Shown here one piece after another: positions 1 to 8,000 of a DNA stretch of 13,748 nt. Every line of letters starts with the position of its first letter. The first letter of the stretch is position 1. The notes beneath the pieces are model-generated. The model was not told the origin of the DNA, made no database searches, and saw only the letters and a program-made list of their open reading frames with translations. The DNA comes from an uncultured Treponema sp. (GTDB lineage: Bacteria; Spirochaetota; Spirochaetia; Treponematales; Treponemataceae): positions 1-13,748 of the forward strand of contig CAMVBP010000029.1 of NCBI GenBank assembly GCA_947165795.1, read 5' to 3'. The translations under genes were made by a program, and so were the position numbers.

Positions 1-183
1 GTTATAAAAACTTTCCCGGGGCACGCAAATACAGTCTGCAATGCAATTGATAACCTTAACATGGACGAAGTGCTTGGAACAGTAGCCGGTGATAACTGTA
101 TGTTTGCATGCCTGCGAGAAGGTGTTTCCGGCGACGAGTTTATGGAAAAGCTCAAAAAGCACATTCCAGGAATAGAAGATTAA
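1..183 (+). CDS. argR: Arginine repressor ArgR, C-terminal domain (5' end outside window)
   Basis: Sixty codons are open from the first base and end in TAA. The translation begins VIKTFPGHANTV, continues AIDNLNMDEVLGTVAGDN and ends HIPGIED. This matches the ArgR C-terminal oligomerisation and arginine-binding domain, whose hallmarks are a T-x-PG-x-A strand, an (A)-x-x-(I/L)D-x-L helix and a GT-(V/I)-AGDD loop. ArgR is known as a hexameric, arginine-dependent transcription factor controlling arginine biosynthesis or catabolism. The winged-helix DNA-binding half lies upstream of the window. One oddity is that the usual GDD of the ligand loop reads GDN here, so the second Asp is lost; this could affect effector binding. 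A palindrome about 30 bases after the stop may end its transcript. Identification rests on the C-terminal domain alone. Confidence 0.85.
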   Translation, partial: VIKTFPGHANTVCNAIDNLNMDEVLGTVAGDNCMFACLREGVSGDEFMEKLKKHIPGIED

Positions 184-211
184 AAGTAACTGAACTTAAA
201 AATAAAACGAT

Positions 212-251
212 AAATTTAAGGTCTTTTACGGGAGAACACGACCTTAAATTT
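212..251 (+). terminator. 12-bp perfect inverted repeat, possible terminator of argR
   Basis: The arms at 212-223 and 240-251 (AAATTTAAGGTC / GACCTTAAATTT) are perfectly complementary around a 16-base loop. A T-rich stretch with seven consecutive T (about 270-276) lies roughly 20 bases further on. The distance to the T-run is long for a classical intrinsic terminator, so an operator or other palindromic site is an alternative. It sits between the argR stop and the start of the next gene. Confidence 0.5.
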
Positions 252-291
252 TCCTGTTGTTATATTTCTTTTTTTAAGTTAAAGTTATGCC

Positions 292-1599
292 ATGCAATTT
301 ACAAGTACTAGAAATAATGATTTAACGGTGAAGTTTTCTCAGGCAGTGCGGGATTGTATCCCTGACGATGGCGGCGTTTTTGTTCCTTCTTCTATAGAAG
401 ATATGCGCCGCTGGATTTATTATATTGATGAAAAGACACCTTTTGCTTCTATTGCGGGTTCTATAACTTCGGCTTTAATGCACGAAGAATTTTCTCCAAT
501 TATTTGTGAAACTATTGCAACTGCGGCTTTCCCTGTTGCACCGGTAATGAAGCAGTTATCTAATAATCTTTTTATGATGGAACTTTATAATGGCTTTACG
601 GGTTATCACCGCGATTATGGAGTTTCTTATCTCTGTTCATATCTTGAATATACTCTTCAGCTTACAGGCGGCAAAGCTGTTTTTCTTGATTATACACATG
701 GAAGTCTTGGTGCTTTACTGGCAAAGCTTTTAAAGGGCAAGAAAAATATCAAGGCTGTGCTGGTTTATAAGAAGGGAACTATCCGCGGACTTTCAGAAGA
801 GGATTACGTATGGAACGGCGGAAATATTTATCCTGTAGAAATGGATTTAAGCGAAGAAGAAATAAAAGCGGCTGTAAGTTCTGTTTTTACTGACTCTGCG
901 TTTGTAAGTAAAAATAATCTTACTGTTGCAAATACAACTAATGTATGCAGACTTTTGAGCCAGCTTTTCTTCTTCCCATATTCATTCGCGCAGATAAAAA
1001 ATAAAGTCGATGGAGATATTAATTATGCTATGGATGCCGGCAATTATGGAACTTTAATGGCCGGTTTATACAGCTGGAGGTTTGCTCTTCCTGTAAGCAG
1101 ATTTTATATTCCTGCTACAACAGAACTTGGACGTAGTGCCGGTGGAAGTCCTGTTATTCTGGATTCGGTTGTCGATTTTACTCAAAGGGGAAATACAAAT
1201 CCTGTAATTCCTGCTAATCTTGAACGCCTTGAATCTTTCTTTGGAAAGAATGAACTTATGATGCGCAATTTTGTTTTCCCGGTTGACATTTCTGAAAAAC
1301 AGAGGGAAAAGGCTGCTAAAGAATTATTTATGAATTACGGTGTTTTTGCAGATAAATCTACAGCGGCTGCTTATGCTGTCATTAAAGAAAATGAAGAAAT
1401 GATTCGCGATGATGATATGTCTTTTGTTCTGATGGCATACAATCATCCGGCTTTATCCAGTGAATACTGCAGACATGTTACCGGCGAAACACCGGAAACT
1501 CCAGATTATATAAAAGACACTTTAAAGCCTTCTTCAATTAATAAACCGGCAGTTTCTTCGGTAAAAGAACTCAAAGAAATAATTGATTCGATGAATTAA
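292..1599 (+). CDS. Threonine synthase-like protein lacking the PLP lysine (probable pseudoenzyme)
   Basis: This 435-residue protein aligns along its length with bacterial threonine synthase ThrC (428 residues in E. coli). It has the N-terminal DxxGVFxP region, FxxPV at about 80-85, an ELYNGFT loop at 97-103, NTTNVCRLLSQ for the family's N-S-x-N-x-x-R-x-x-x-Q, AGNYGTLMAGL for SGNFGDLTAGL, and a late NHPA for AHPA. Known ThrC enzymes convert O-phosphohomoserine to threonine using PLP bound to a lysine in the motif A-F-K-D-F-G. Here that motif reads Y-H-R-D-Y-G, with Arg107 (codon CGC at 610-612) exactly where E. coli has Lys107. The phosphate-binding T-S-G-D-T-G is T-H-G-S-L-G (135-140), and the SGN serine is Ala. 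The frame is intact, with no stops or shifts, so the gene appears maintained rather than decaying. I infer that it cannot make threonine by the normal mechanism; its real role is unknown. The start at 292 has no good Shine-Dalgarno. Confidence 0.85.
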   Translation: MQFTSTRNNDLTVKFSQAVRDCIPDDGGVFVPSSIEDMRRWIYYIDEKTPFASIAGSITSALMHEEFSPIICETIATAAFPVAPVMKQLSNNLFMMELYNGFTGYHRDYGVSYLCSYLEYTLQLTGGKAVFLDYTHGSLGALLAKLLKGKKNIKAVLVYKKGTIRGLSEEDYVWNGGNIYPVEMDLSEEEIKAAVSSVFTDSAFVSKNNLTVANTTNVCRLLSQLFFFPYSFAQIKNKVDGDINYAMDAGNYGTLMAGLYSWRFALPVSRFYIPATTELGRSAGGSPVILDSVVDFTQRGNTNPVIPANLERLESFFGKNELMMRNFVFPVDISEKQREKAAKELFMNYGVFADKSTAAAYAVIKENEEMIRDDDMSFVLMAYNHPALSSEYCRHVTGETPETPDYIKDTLKPSSINKPAVSSVKELKEIIDSMN

Positions 1600-1703
1600 T
1601 CTTTGAATTAATTTGCACGGGCAATTATTTAATTAAGAGATTTATTCAATTCTTGTAAACCTCTGTTATTTGAGCATGCCGACTATCGGTGTATTATGGC
1701 GGC

Positions 1704-2351
1704 ATGGAAAAGAAGAATCTTATTAAGCGCATTTTGATGTCGCTCTTTGGTGTAATAATCTGTGCCATAAGTGTTGGAATTTTCAAAATTGCGGCCCTTG
1801 GTGTGGATCCTTTTCAGTCTTTTATGGCCGGGCTCGATGCTCTTGTTCCTATAAAATTTGGAACTCTTTATGTAATTGCGAATGCAGTGCTTTTTATTTT
1901 CATGCTGATTTTTGACCGCCATTATATTGGAATTGCTACCTTTATCAATCTGTTTTTGCTTGGTTATATCACACAGTTCACTTATGAATTTTTGCAGACT
2001 GTGATTGTTGAGCCTGCACTTTGGGTTCGTATTCTTTGCCTGGTTGTAGGCGTAGTGATTATCTGCTTTGGTTCTGCCTTTTATATGACTGCTGATCTCG
2101 GCGTTTCTACCTACGATGCAGTTGCTTTGATAATTGTAAATACCTGGCATAAGGGTAAGTTCCAGTATGTAAGAATAATTACAGATGTTATTTGCGTTCT
2201 GCTTGGTGTAGGACTGTTCCTGCTTTCCGGTGGAGCAGTAAGAGCAATTATTACAATTGCCGGTGCCGGAACTATTATTACTGCATTCTTTATGGGCCCG
2301 CTTATCGAGTTTTTTAATGTGCATTGTGCGCGCCCGATTTTGAATAAGTAG
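1704..2351 (+). CDS. YczE/YyaS/YitT-type integral membrane protein
   Basis: This is a 215-residue, very hydrophobic protein with about six predicted membrane helices, near residues 8-30, 50-72, 75-98, 107-132, 150-173 and 180-204. It shows an internal two-fold repeat: LGVDPFQSF after the first helix corresponds to LGVSTYDAV after the fourth. That G-V-(D/S)-(P/T) signature at the start of each half is typical of the YczE/YitT family of bacterial inner-membrane proteins, whose transport role is not established. A GTG at 1689 in the same frame could add five residues (VYYGG), but the ATG at 1704 is preferred because the M-E-K-K-N-L-I-K-R start gives a normal positive N-terminus. No strong ribosome site precedes either. 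A hairpin with a T-tract follows 46 bases after the stop. The upstream gap of about 100 bases suggests its own promoter, which I could not assign. Confidence 0.75.
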   Translation: MEKKNLIKRILMSLFGVIICAISVGIFKIAALGVDPFQSFMAGLDALVPIKFGTLYVIANAVLFIFMLIFDRHYIGIATFINLFLLGYITQFTYEFLQTVIVEPALWVRILCLVVGVVIICFGSAFYMTADLGVSTYDAVALIIVNTWHKGKFQYVRIITDVICVLLGVGLFLLSGGAVRAIITIAGAGTIITAFFMGPLIEFFNVHCARPILNK

Positions 2352-2540
2352 GGAGGGGGAAGTCGACCCCTTAGGGAGCGCCCCTACGAAGTAGGGAAAA
2401 ACAGTCCGGTGGACTGTTTTTAGCGAGTCTCGGCGAGGGCTGTGCCTGAGCCGGCGAAAACCCGCAGGCGGTTTTCCGCTACCCCCTCCTCTGCGGGGCT
2501 CAGGCGCCGCCCCGCAACGCCCCGCTTTATAAACAGTTAT
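2352..2540. repeat. GC-rich, hairpin-dense intergenic element
   Basis: About 68 percent of the bases in 2401-2520 are G or C by direct count, against about 42 percent in a counted line of the neighbouring gene. The stretch contains several inverted repeats: GGGG/CCCC near 2355-2371; CCCTAC/GTAGGG at 2382-2387 and 2391-2396; the terminator hairpin at 2397-2421; GCCTGAGCC/GGCTCAGGC at 2444-2452 and 2497-2505, enclosing GAAAACC/GGTTTTC; and TGCGGGG/CCCCGCA at 2492-2498 and 2510-2516. The last two stems share bases 2497-2498, and the second stem's loop contains the rest of the first stem's 3' arm, so both cannot form together. Open frames across it on both strands look non-coding. It could be a dispersed palindromic repeat (REP/MITE-like) or a structured leader of the downstream nitroreductase; the sequence alone does not decide. 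Confidence 0.5.
2397..2421 (+). terminator. Intrinsic terminator after the YczE-like gene
   Basis: AAAAACAGTCC and GGACTGTTTTT form a perfect 11-bp stem around a GGT loop, and the 3' arm supplies the T-tract. The A-tract on the 5' side makes it potentially bidirectional. It lies 46 bases after the stop codon at 2349-2351. Confidence 0.8.
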
Positions 2541-2564
2541 CAAATAATTTTGGAGGAAATAGAA

Positions 2565-3098
2565 ATGAACGAAACTCTTAAAGTATTAGAGACTCGCCGA
2601 AGCTGCCGCAAGTTCAAGAGCGATATGCTCCCTGAAGAAGATTTGAATGCAATTATCCGTGCCGGAACCTTTGCTCCAACCGGAATGAATAAACAAACTC
2701 CGATAATCATCGCCGTTACAAATAAAGAACTGCGCGATAAAATCAGCGAAGAAAACCGGAAAATTGGAGGCTGGGATTCAGGCTTCGACCCATTCTACGG
2801 AGCCCCTGTAATTCTGATAGTTCTCGCTAACAAGGGTGAGAGTCCTAACTACATCTACGATGGTTCACTTGTAATGGGAAACCTCATGAACGCCGCAGAG
2901 GCACTGGGTATCGGTTCAATCTGGATTCATCGCGCAAAGCAGGAGTTCGAAAGCGAGTTTGGAAAGAAACTGCTCGCAGACCTTGGAATTGAAGGCGTCT
3001 TCGAAGGAATCGGCCATGTTGCCCTCGGCTATGTGGATGAAGGCGGAGTAAAACCTGCAGCGCCACGTAAAGAGAATTATGTTTATTGGGTGAGATAA
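2565..3098 (+). CDS. Nitroreductase family protein (FMN-dependent oxidoreductase)
   Basis: This is a 177-residue protein of the nitroreductase fold, at the short end of the family's usual length. It opens with an L-E-T-R-R-S-C-R-K-F motif (8-17), where the R-R-S-x-R element contacts the FMN phosphate. It continues with A-G-T-F-A-P-T-G-M-N-K-Q (33-44), Y-D-G-S-L-V-M-G-N-L-M-N-A-A (98-111) before the central helix, and L-G-I-G-S-I-W-I (114-121). A G-H-V-A-L-G-Y strand (150-156) and a C-terminal arm that would wrap the partner subunit follow. Members are homodimeric cytosolic flavoproteins that reduce nitro compounds, quinones or flavins with NAD(P)H; the natural substrate cannot be read from sequence. 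The start is set by GGAGG at 2552-2556, eight bases before the ATG. The open frame continues upstream into the GC-rich element, but that extension is Arg/Pro-rich, unlike the family, and was rejected. A terminator follows, so it is probably monocistronic. Confidence 0.9.
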   Translation: MNETLKVLETRRSCRKFKSDMLPEEDLNAIIRAGTFAPTGMNKQTPIIIAVTNKELRDKISEENRKIGGWDSGFDPFYGAPVILIVLANKGESPNYIYDGSLVMGNLMNAAEALGIGSIWIHRAKQEFESEFGKKLLADLGIEGVFEGIGHVALGYVDEGGVKPAAPRKENYVYWVR

Positions 3099-3119
3099 TA
3101 GGGGTAATACTGAATATGG

Positions 3120-3164
3120 AAAGCCTACTCGGTTTAGCGACACGCGGGTAGGCTTTATTTTTTT
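3120..3164 (+). terminator. Intrinsic terminator after the nitroreductase gene
   Basis: AAAGCCTAC (3120-3128) pairs with GTAGGCTTT (3148-3156), with three further pairs (one G-T wobble) inside the stem. It is followed by A and then seven T. The - strand reading has no T-tract, so it serves the + strand gene. Confidence 0.85.
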
Positions 3165-3200
3165 GCTTTCTACAAGATTACTTGAAGAGAGTGAGCGCAT

Positions 3201-3917
3201 TTAAAGAAGATATTCTTCTCCATCATTACAAATTTTTATAATTTTTCCATCTTTTATAAGATATGCTTCCCCACAGATTCTTTCTGATTTACCATCAGAA
3301 TAAAGATAACTTCCATCGCATATAGCGATAAACTGTCTGCCATAACTATCTGGATAGGTAACTTCTTCAAATAATTTTTTTCCATCTAAAATATTGTCTT
3401 TTGTATTTTGATAGTGAGGAAGCAACATAATATTTGTTAGTCCCAAACCTTTTAGAAAACGCTTGAAATCAGGATTAACAGCTTCTCCTTTTTCTTCTGG
3501 TTGTGCATAAACAACATTTGCAGCATTCATACTTCCAGCACTGATTCCTAATATGGTTCCATTAAAGTTTAGCAATAATTCTCTTAGTCCAATTTCAGAA
3601 AAAAATGAATTCTGAGTAGGTACATGTCCACCGCCTAGAATTATAAAATCACTTGAATTAATAAGTTCCTGTGCTGATTTTTTATTTCTGTTATCTAAGA
3701 TTTTATAATCTTCAAAACTGATTCCTGTAAATTCCATAGTGTATTTTACAGCATTAGAAAATCCTTCTGTAAACTCTATATCAGATGGAGCGGATGTAAT
3801 CATTAAAGCGTTATGATGTTCACATTTTAGCAATCTTTCAACGAATTTATTTTTCTCATTCAATGGTTTTCCTGGTTCGGTAAAAGGTGAACTTACTAAA
3901 AACAATTCTTTAGACAT
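3201..3917 (-). CDS. Peptidase S51 family protein (PepE-like)
   Basis: This is a 238-residue protein of the class I glutamine-amidotransferase-like fold used by the S51 peptidases (aspartyl dipeptidase PepE, cyanophycinase). Visible signatures are the N-terminal strand L-F-L-V-S-S-P-F, the loop F-I-I-L-G-G-G-H-V (91-99), and the nucleophile elbow G-I-S-A-G-S-M-N (124-131) with Ser126 as the expected catalytic serine. L-L-P-H-Y (165-169) follows, with His168 as the likely general base. The acidic third residue falls near Glu141/Glu142, though I cannot fix which one acts. There is no signal peptide, so the enzyme should be cytosolic, probably trimming N-terminal Asp dipeptides or a related substrate. 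The start is supported by AGGAG at 3925-3929, seven bases before the ATG. It converges on the nitroreductase gene and lies about 190 bases downstream of another - strand gene. Its exact substrate is not determined. Confidence 0.85.
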   Translation of the reverse strand: MSKELFLVSSPFTEPGKPLNEKNKFVERLLKCEHHNALMITSAPSDIEFTEGFSNAVKYTMEFTGISFEDYKILDNRNKKSAQELINSSDFIILGGGHVPTQNSFFSEIGLRELLLNFNGTILGISAGSMNAANVVYAQPEEKGEAVNPDFKRFLKGLGLTNIMLLPHYQNTKDNILDGKKLFEEVTYPDSYGRQFIAICDGSYLYSDGKSERICGEAYLIKDGKIIKICNDGEEYLL

Positions 3918-4110
3918 TTTTTTACTCCTGTTTTAAATTTCTATTTTTAACTATTAACAAATTCTTTCTAAAATAGCAAGGAACTTGATTTGCAAAAGCT
4001 GCTGCAAAATTGCTCTTAGAATATGAAACAAAATAGACAATGCTGGTATAAATAATATTATTAGAGTTTGCTAGTATTTTTCAGTAGTCTTGATTTATTT
4101 AAAAAAACTT

Positions 4111-4932
4111 TTACCTTTTAAATTCAGTAGACAAGGCCTTTGAATATTCGTCTTTTTTATTTTCATCATATTCTTCAAGCTTTGTAGTTCTGGCTCTTGT
4201 ATTGATTACAGTTCCTTTTTTTACTGATTCAACAGAAACATTATACATTTCATCATAAAGCCAAACTAACTGAGTTTTTGCGCTTGTAGATGGAGCAGTC
4301 CGGAACTTTACATTATCAGTTAATACTTTTTTTGAAACATCAACTATCACAGGAATATTATTGATTTTAGCCTTTGCTCCGTTTTCTTTTTTGCAGTCAG
4401 CCGGATAAAATGATACGCCGTTAAAAATGATTTCATTGTCATATAAAAAATTGTCTATCTCATAGTTCAAGTTTCCGGAAATTGGCTTTCCATCAAAGAG
4501 TGAAAGGCAATAATCAATATTTTTATTAAAATCATAGTCCGAAAGAATTACTTTGTCATTTTTAACTGAATATTTCCCGAAAGCATATATATCAGCATAG
4601 ACAGAGCCAATTGCAAAATAATCATCAGAATAAAATAAGAGGATTCCGGAAGAATCTTTTTCAGAATCAACCTTCCAGATTGTAGACATCAGTTTTTCTT
4701 TTGAAAGTTTTTTATCAGTTTTATCATAATTAAGATTTCTTTTTCTCCAGGACATTCCATCGTTTGAATTTTTCCTGTAAAAGATTGCATCTGGATTTTC
4801 TGACTGCCATCCCTTTGCTTCAACTGAATTATTAAATCTGATTACTTCTTTAATGTAATCAGTTTCTGCGTTTACAGAATTTGTCAGAAAAATAAATGAA
4901 AAAACTAAAATTACTTTGTTTACTTTTTTCAT
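4111..4932 (-). CDS. Secreted protein of unknown function with a C-terminal SH3-like segment
   Basis: This 273-residue protein begins with a classical Sec signal peptide: a K-K-V-N-K start, a hydrophobic V-I-L-V-F-S-F-I-F-L core, and a likely cut after V-N-A at residue 22. The mature part is rich in Asn, Lys, Asp and Tyr and has no family signature that I recognise. From about residue 203, K-V-L-T-D-N-V-K-F-R-T-A-P-S-T-S followed by V-K-K-G-T-V-I resembles the N-(V/L)-R-x-x-P-S-T start and x-x-K-G core of bacterial SH3-like (SH3b) domains. The C-terminus is charged (EEYDENKKDEYSKALSTEFKR region). It is probably periplasmic, because the signal has no lipobox Cys. AAAGG at 4939-4943 is a modest ribosome site. 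The gene lies downstream of a long hairpin that follows the GH13 gene and upstream of the S51 peptidase gene. It could belong to the same transcript, but the gaps (124 and 193 bases) are wide. Confidence 0.65.
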   Translation of the reverse strand: MKKVNKVILVFSFIFLTNSVNAETDYIKEVIRFNNSVEAKGWQSENPDAIFYRKNSNDGMSWRKRNLNYDKTDKKLSKEKLMSTIWKVDSEKDSSGILLFYSDDYFAIGSVYADIYAFGKYSVKNDKVILSDYDFNKNIDYCLSLFDGKPISGNLNYEIDNFLYDNEIIFNGVSFYPADCKKENGAKAKINNIPVIVDVSKKVLTDNVKFRTAPSTSAKTQLVWLYDEMYNVSVESVKKGTVINTRARTTKLEEYDENKKDEYSKALSTEFKR

Positions 4933-5008
4933 ACATTACCTTTTCCAAAAATAGTTTTTAATTATCTGACAGAAGTCTTTTGCCAGTTGAATCTGTTGTG
5001 AATTGATT

Positions 5009-5055
5009 ACAAATATTGTAACACCTGCCATTGCTGGCAGTGTTACAATATTTGT
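5009..5055 (-). terminator. 21-bp-stem hairpin immediately after the GH13 gene
   Basis: Bases 5009-5030 and 5035-5055 are complementary over 21 bp with one bulged C and a four-base loop (5031-5034). The outer part is AT-rich (ACAAATATTGTAACA) and the tip is CTGCCA/TGGCAG. It begins one base beyond the TAA of the GH13 gene on the - strand. No T-tract follows on that strand, while TTTTATTT follows on the + strand, so it may act as an mRNA-stabilising end, a rho-assisted stop or a palindromic repeat rather than a standard terminator. Confidence 0.5.
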
Positions 5056-5056
5056 T

Positions 5057-8000
5057 TTATTTAGAAGACTTCTTTGCCGGCTTTCGGGAACTTGTCTTTT
5101 TTGCCGGAGCTTTTTTAGCAACAGCTTTTTTGGTTGCCGGCTTTTTAGTTACCGGCTTTTTTGCGGCCGCTTTTTTTGCAGCAGGTTTAACAGAAGTCTT
5201 AGCTGAAGTCTTTGGCTTTGCTGCAGCCTTCTTTGTTGAAGTTACCTTCTTTGCAGCAGGTGATTTTTTTTCTGTAGTAGCCTTTTTTGCCGAAGCTTTT
5301 TTTACAGCAGCTTTCTTTGCTGTTTTCTTTTCAACTTCTTTTGGTGCAAACTCCTTTATAAAATTATCGCATTTATATGCCGACTTTGTTTTTGCAGCAG
5401 ATATTGCTTTATAAAGGTTTTGTATATGAATAATTTCTGCAGGCTTTCCTTTAAGGAACATTAACAGAATTGTAATTGCAAGGCTGTAATCGCTTATTTC
5501 CTTATTGAACCACCATACGCCGTCAAAGTAATTTGTTCCGGAAAGAATGCCGGAATATTTACTTCCTGCAAGAAGCGTTACAATTCGCAGTGCAGTAATT
5601 TTTGACTGTTTTGCGATGTTATGAGAATTTGCTACTTCAGCAAGAAGAAGAAGCTTTGTAAGAGAAGTTCTGATGTCCTTATCGGAAATATCAGTTTCCT
5701 TAATAAACTGGTTGAACTTTCTTGCAAACGAGAATTGATTTGCATAGCCGCTGTCTGCAAGGCTTCCGCACAGTGCCCAGCAGATAAGGCATTCCTGTAA
5801 GTCAGAATTTTCCTGAATTAAAAGTTTTGCAAATTTCTGCGGTTCTGAAATTTTGAGCAGCGCTTTAGAAATATCTGCAGGCTTTTTAATTTTTTCTCCA
5901 TTACAGATTTTTTCCAGAAGCTTAATACGCTTCTGCACTTCGCTGAATTCTTTTTTAGAATCTATCTTTTCGCTCTTACCAATAAATTTCTGAACGGTAT
6001 TAAAGAATACAGTTGCTTCTTTCTGCCAGCTTTCATAAGCAATTTTCACATTTCTGATTTTGGTTGTCTTTGTTTTAGAAGATTTTGCCGTTGAAGAAAT
6101 TTCTGTTGCAACCGGTTGAGACTTAATTAATCCAAAGCTGTCAAAAATATCAGGCAATGCTTTTTTAGCATAAGCGTTCATTGCAACATAAAGGTCTTTG
6201 TAAATTAATTCCTGCCATGCAGTTTCAATATCTTTGCAGCCTTTTCCATTAAGATATTCACAGAGAATTTTGTAACGGTGATCAGCTTCGTCGCTCACCT
6301 GATGAACGTTCAGGTAAACCTGATATTCAAAACCGTTAAGCATTACAAAAATTCCCTTTTCGCAGATTTCGCTGCTCTTGCGTATAAACCACTGGCGGCT
6401 TTTATGTTCCTGGAAGATACAGTATTTATCATCTTCGGCAGTCAAATTAAGCCCTTCAGAGATGCTGCGTGATTTCATTACTACTTCATCGCCATTGCCT
6501 GTCTTTACAGCATAAGGGTCAGACTGTTTAATCCAGCCGGCGGCGCGGTCATACTTGTTGTTGTAGAAAACTACCGCTCGTTCGTCACCGGCTCCGTTAG
6601 AATAGGCAAACACATTTTCGTTTACATGGCCGTCTTCCCAAAGATCGTAGAAAAGGAAGTTGTCTACGCCGGAGAAGAGGTAACGTTTTTTCATCAGTGG
6701 GAAAATGTCGTGCCAGTGGCGGTCTACAAGGTACTGACTTGGTTTTTCATCCTTGTAGGCTTTTGTATATTCCATGCCGTATTTTTCGGTAAAGCCTTCA
6801 ATCTGGCCATGACCAAACATTGGAAGTCCCGGCATTGTAATCATCAGGGTACATACACCAAAATATTTGTCGCCGTCGCCGAACTGGGCAATGGCAGTTT
6901 CCTCATCCGGATTGTTCATAAAGTTTACATAGCGCTTAAGAACCTGCGGATCAAAGGTGATTGTATTTTTTACAGTTTCGCGGTATTTCTGATTTTCCTC
7001 TTTTTTGAGCATGTTCATGAAAGCCGAGTTATAAACACGGTGCATACCAAGAGTTCGTACAAAGTAGCCTTCCATCATCCAGAAGGCTTCGGCAAGCAGC
7101 AGCGTATCAGGACATTCTGCGGCAACGCGGTCTACAACCTCGCGCCAGAATTCATTAGGAATTGCATCGTTGAACTGCTGAGTGCTCAAGCCGGTTTCTG
7201 AACGTGTTGCAATATCTCCTCCGTGTCCTGGCTCCGGGTACCACAAGCGGCGGATAGATTTTTTAGCCAGAACCATTGCCGCATCAAAACGGATGATAGG
7301 GAAGTTCTGCGCAACATGCAGAATCTCCTGCATAACGGCTTCTCTTGCTGTCGGATTCAAAAAGTCAATCTGAGCAGTATCGTTCCAAGGAAGTCCTGTA
7401 CCGTCGTTTCCATGGTAAATATATCTTGTGTCACCAGTCTGATTATCAACACGTTTGAAAACTACAGAACAGTCGTCCTTACTGTAGTAGTGATCTTCCA
7501 GGAAGAGTGAAACGCGACCGTCCTGCGAAAGGTTTTCGCCGTTAAAAGTGTACTGTGGGAACGGATTATCGCGGCGCTGAATAAAATAATCAGGATGATT
7601 TATAACCCAGTCGCCGTCCATACCTGTGTGGTTTGGAACCATATCAGAAGCAAGACGGATTCCTCGCTGCCAGCAGCGCTGACGTAAATTAGCAAGGGCG
7701 TCCCAGCCGCCGATATTCGAAGCAATATTATAATCAAAAAGAGAGTAGGCAGAAGCAGCTGCTTCCGGGTTTCCGCAAATCTGTTTGATGCGGCGGCTTG
7801 CCTTTGAGCGTTCCCAAAGACCAATGAGCCAGAGGCCGGTAAAGCCCTCGTCGCGAAGCTTATCAAGTTCTGCATCCGGAATCTGGTCAAGACGAGTAAT
7901 AGGGTAGCCGTACTGTTTTGTAAGCTGATCCAGCCAGACAAGAACAGTCTTCGCAATCAGAATTACTTTTGGCATCCATTCACTGTCGGCACTAAAACGC

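Noticed and set aside
1605..1640. Possible terminator after the threonine-synthase-like gene
   Set aside because: Only a 4-bp TTGC/GCAA core pairs well, the rest is imperfect AT pairing, and no T-tract follows.
1683..2543. Long open frame on the - strand opposite the YczE-like gene
   Set aside because: It is the antisense of a membrane protein gene; the translation is Asn/Lys/His-rich without any fold signature and runs through the terminator.
2442..2564. In-frame extension of the nitroreductase upstream of 2565
   Set aside because: The added residues are Arg/Pro-rich products of the GC-rich element, lack homology to the family, and GGAGG sits correctly for the ATG at 2565.
3918..4110. Inverted TTTGCA/TGCAAA motif in the gap between the secreted protein and the S51 peptidase
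   Set aside because: Six-base arms in AT-rich DNA are expected by chance and no T-tract or promoter is linked to them.
5003..5414. Open frames on the + strand rich in Phe and Ala
   Set aside because: They are the antisense of the Lys/Ala tail of the GH13 gene; the low complexity of the tail keeps the opposite strand open.
6626..7201. 191-codon open frame on the + strand inside the GH13 gene
   Set aside because: It lies antisense to conserved GH13 catalytic motifs and has no ribosome site or recognisable domain.
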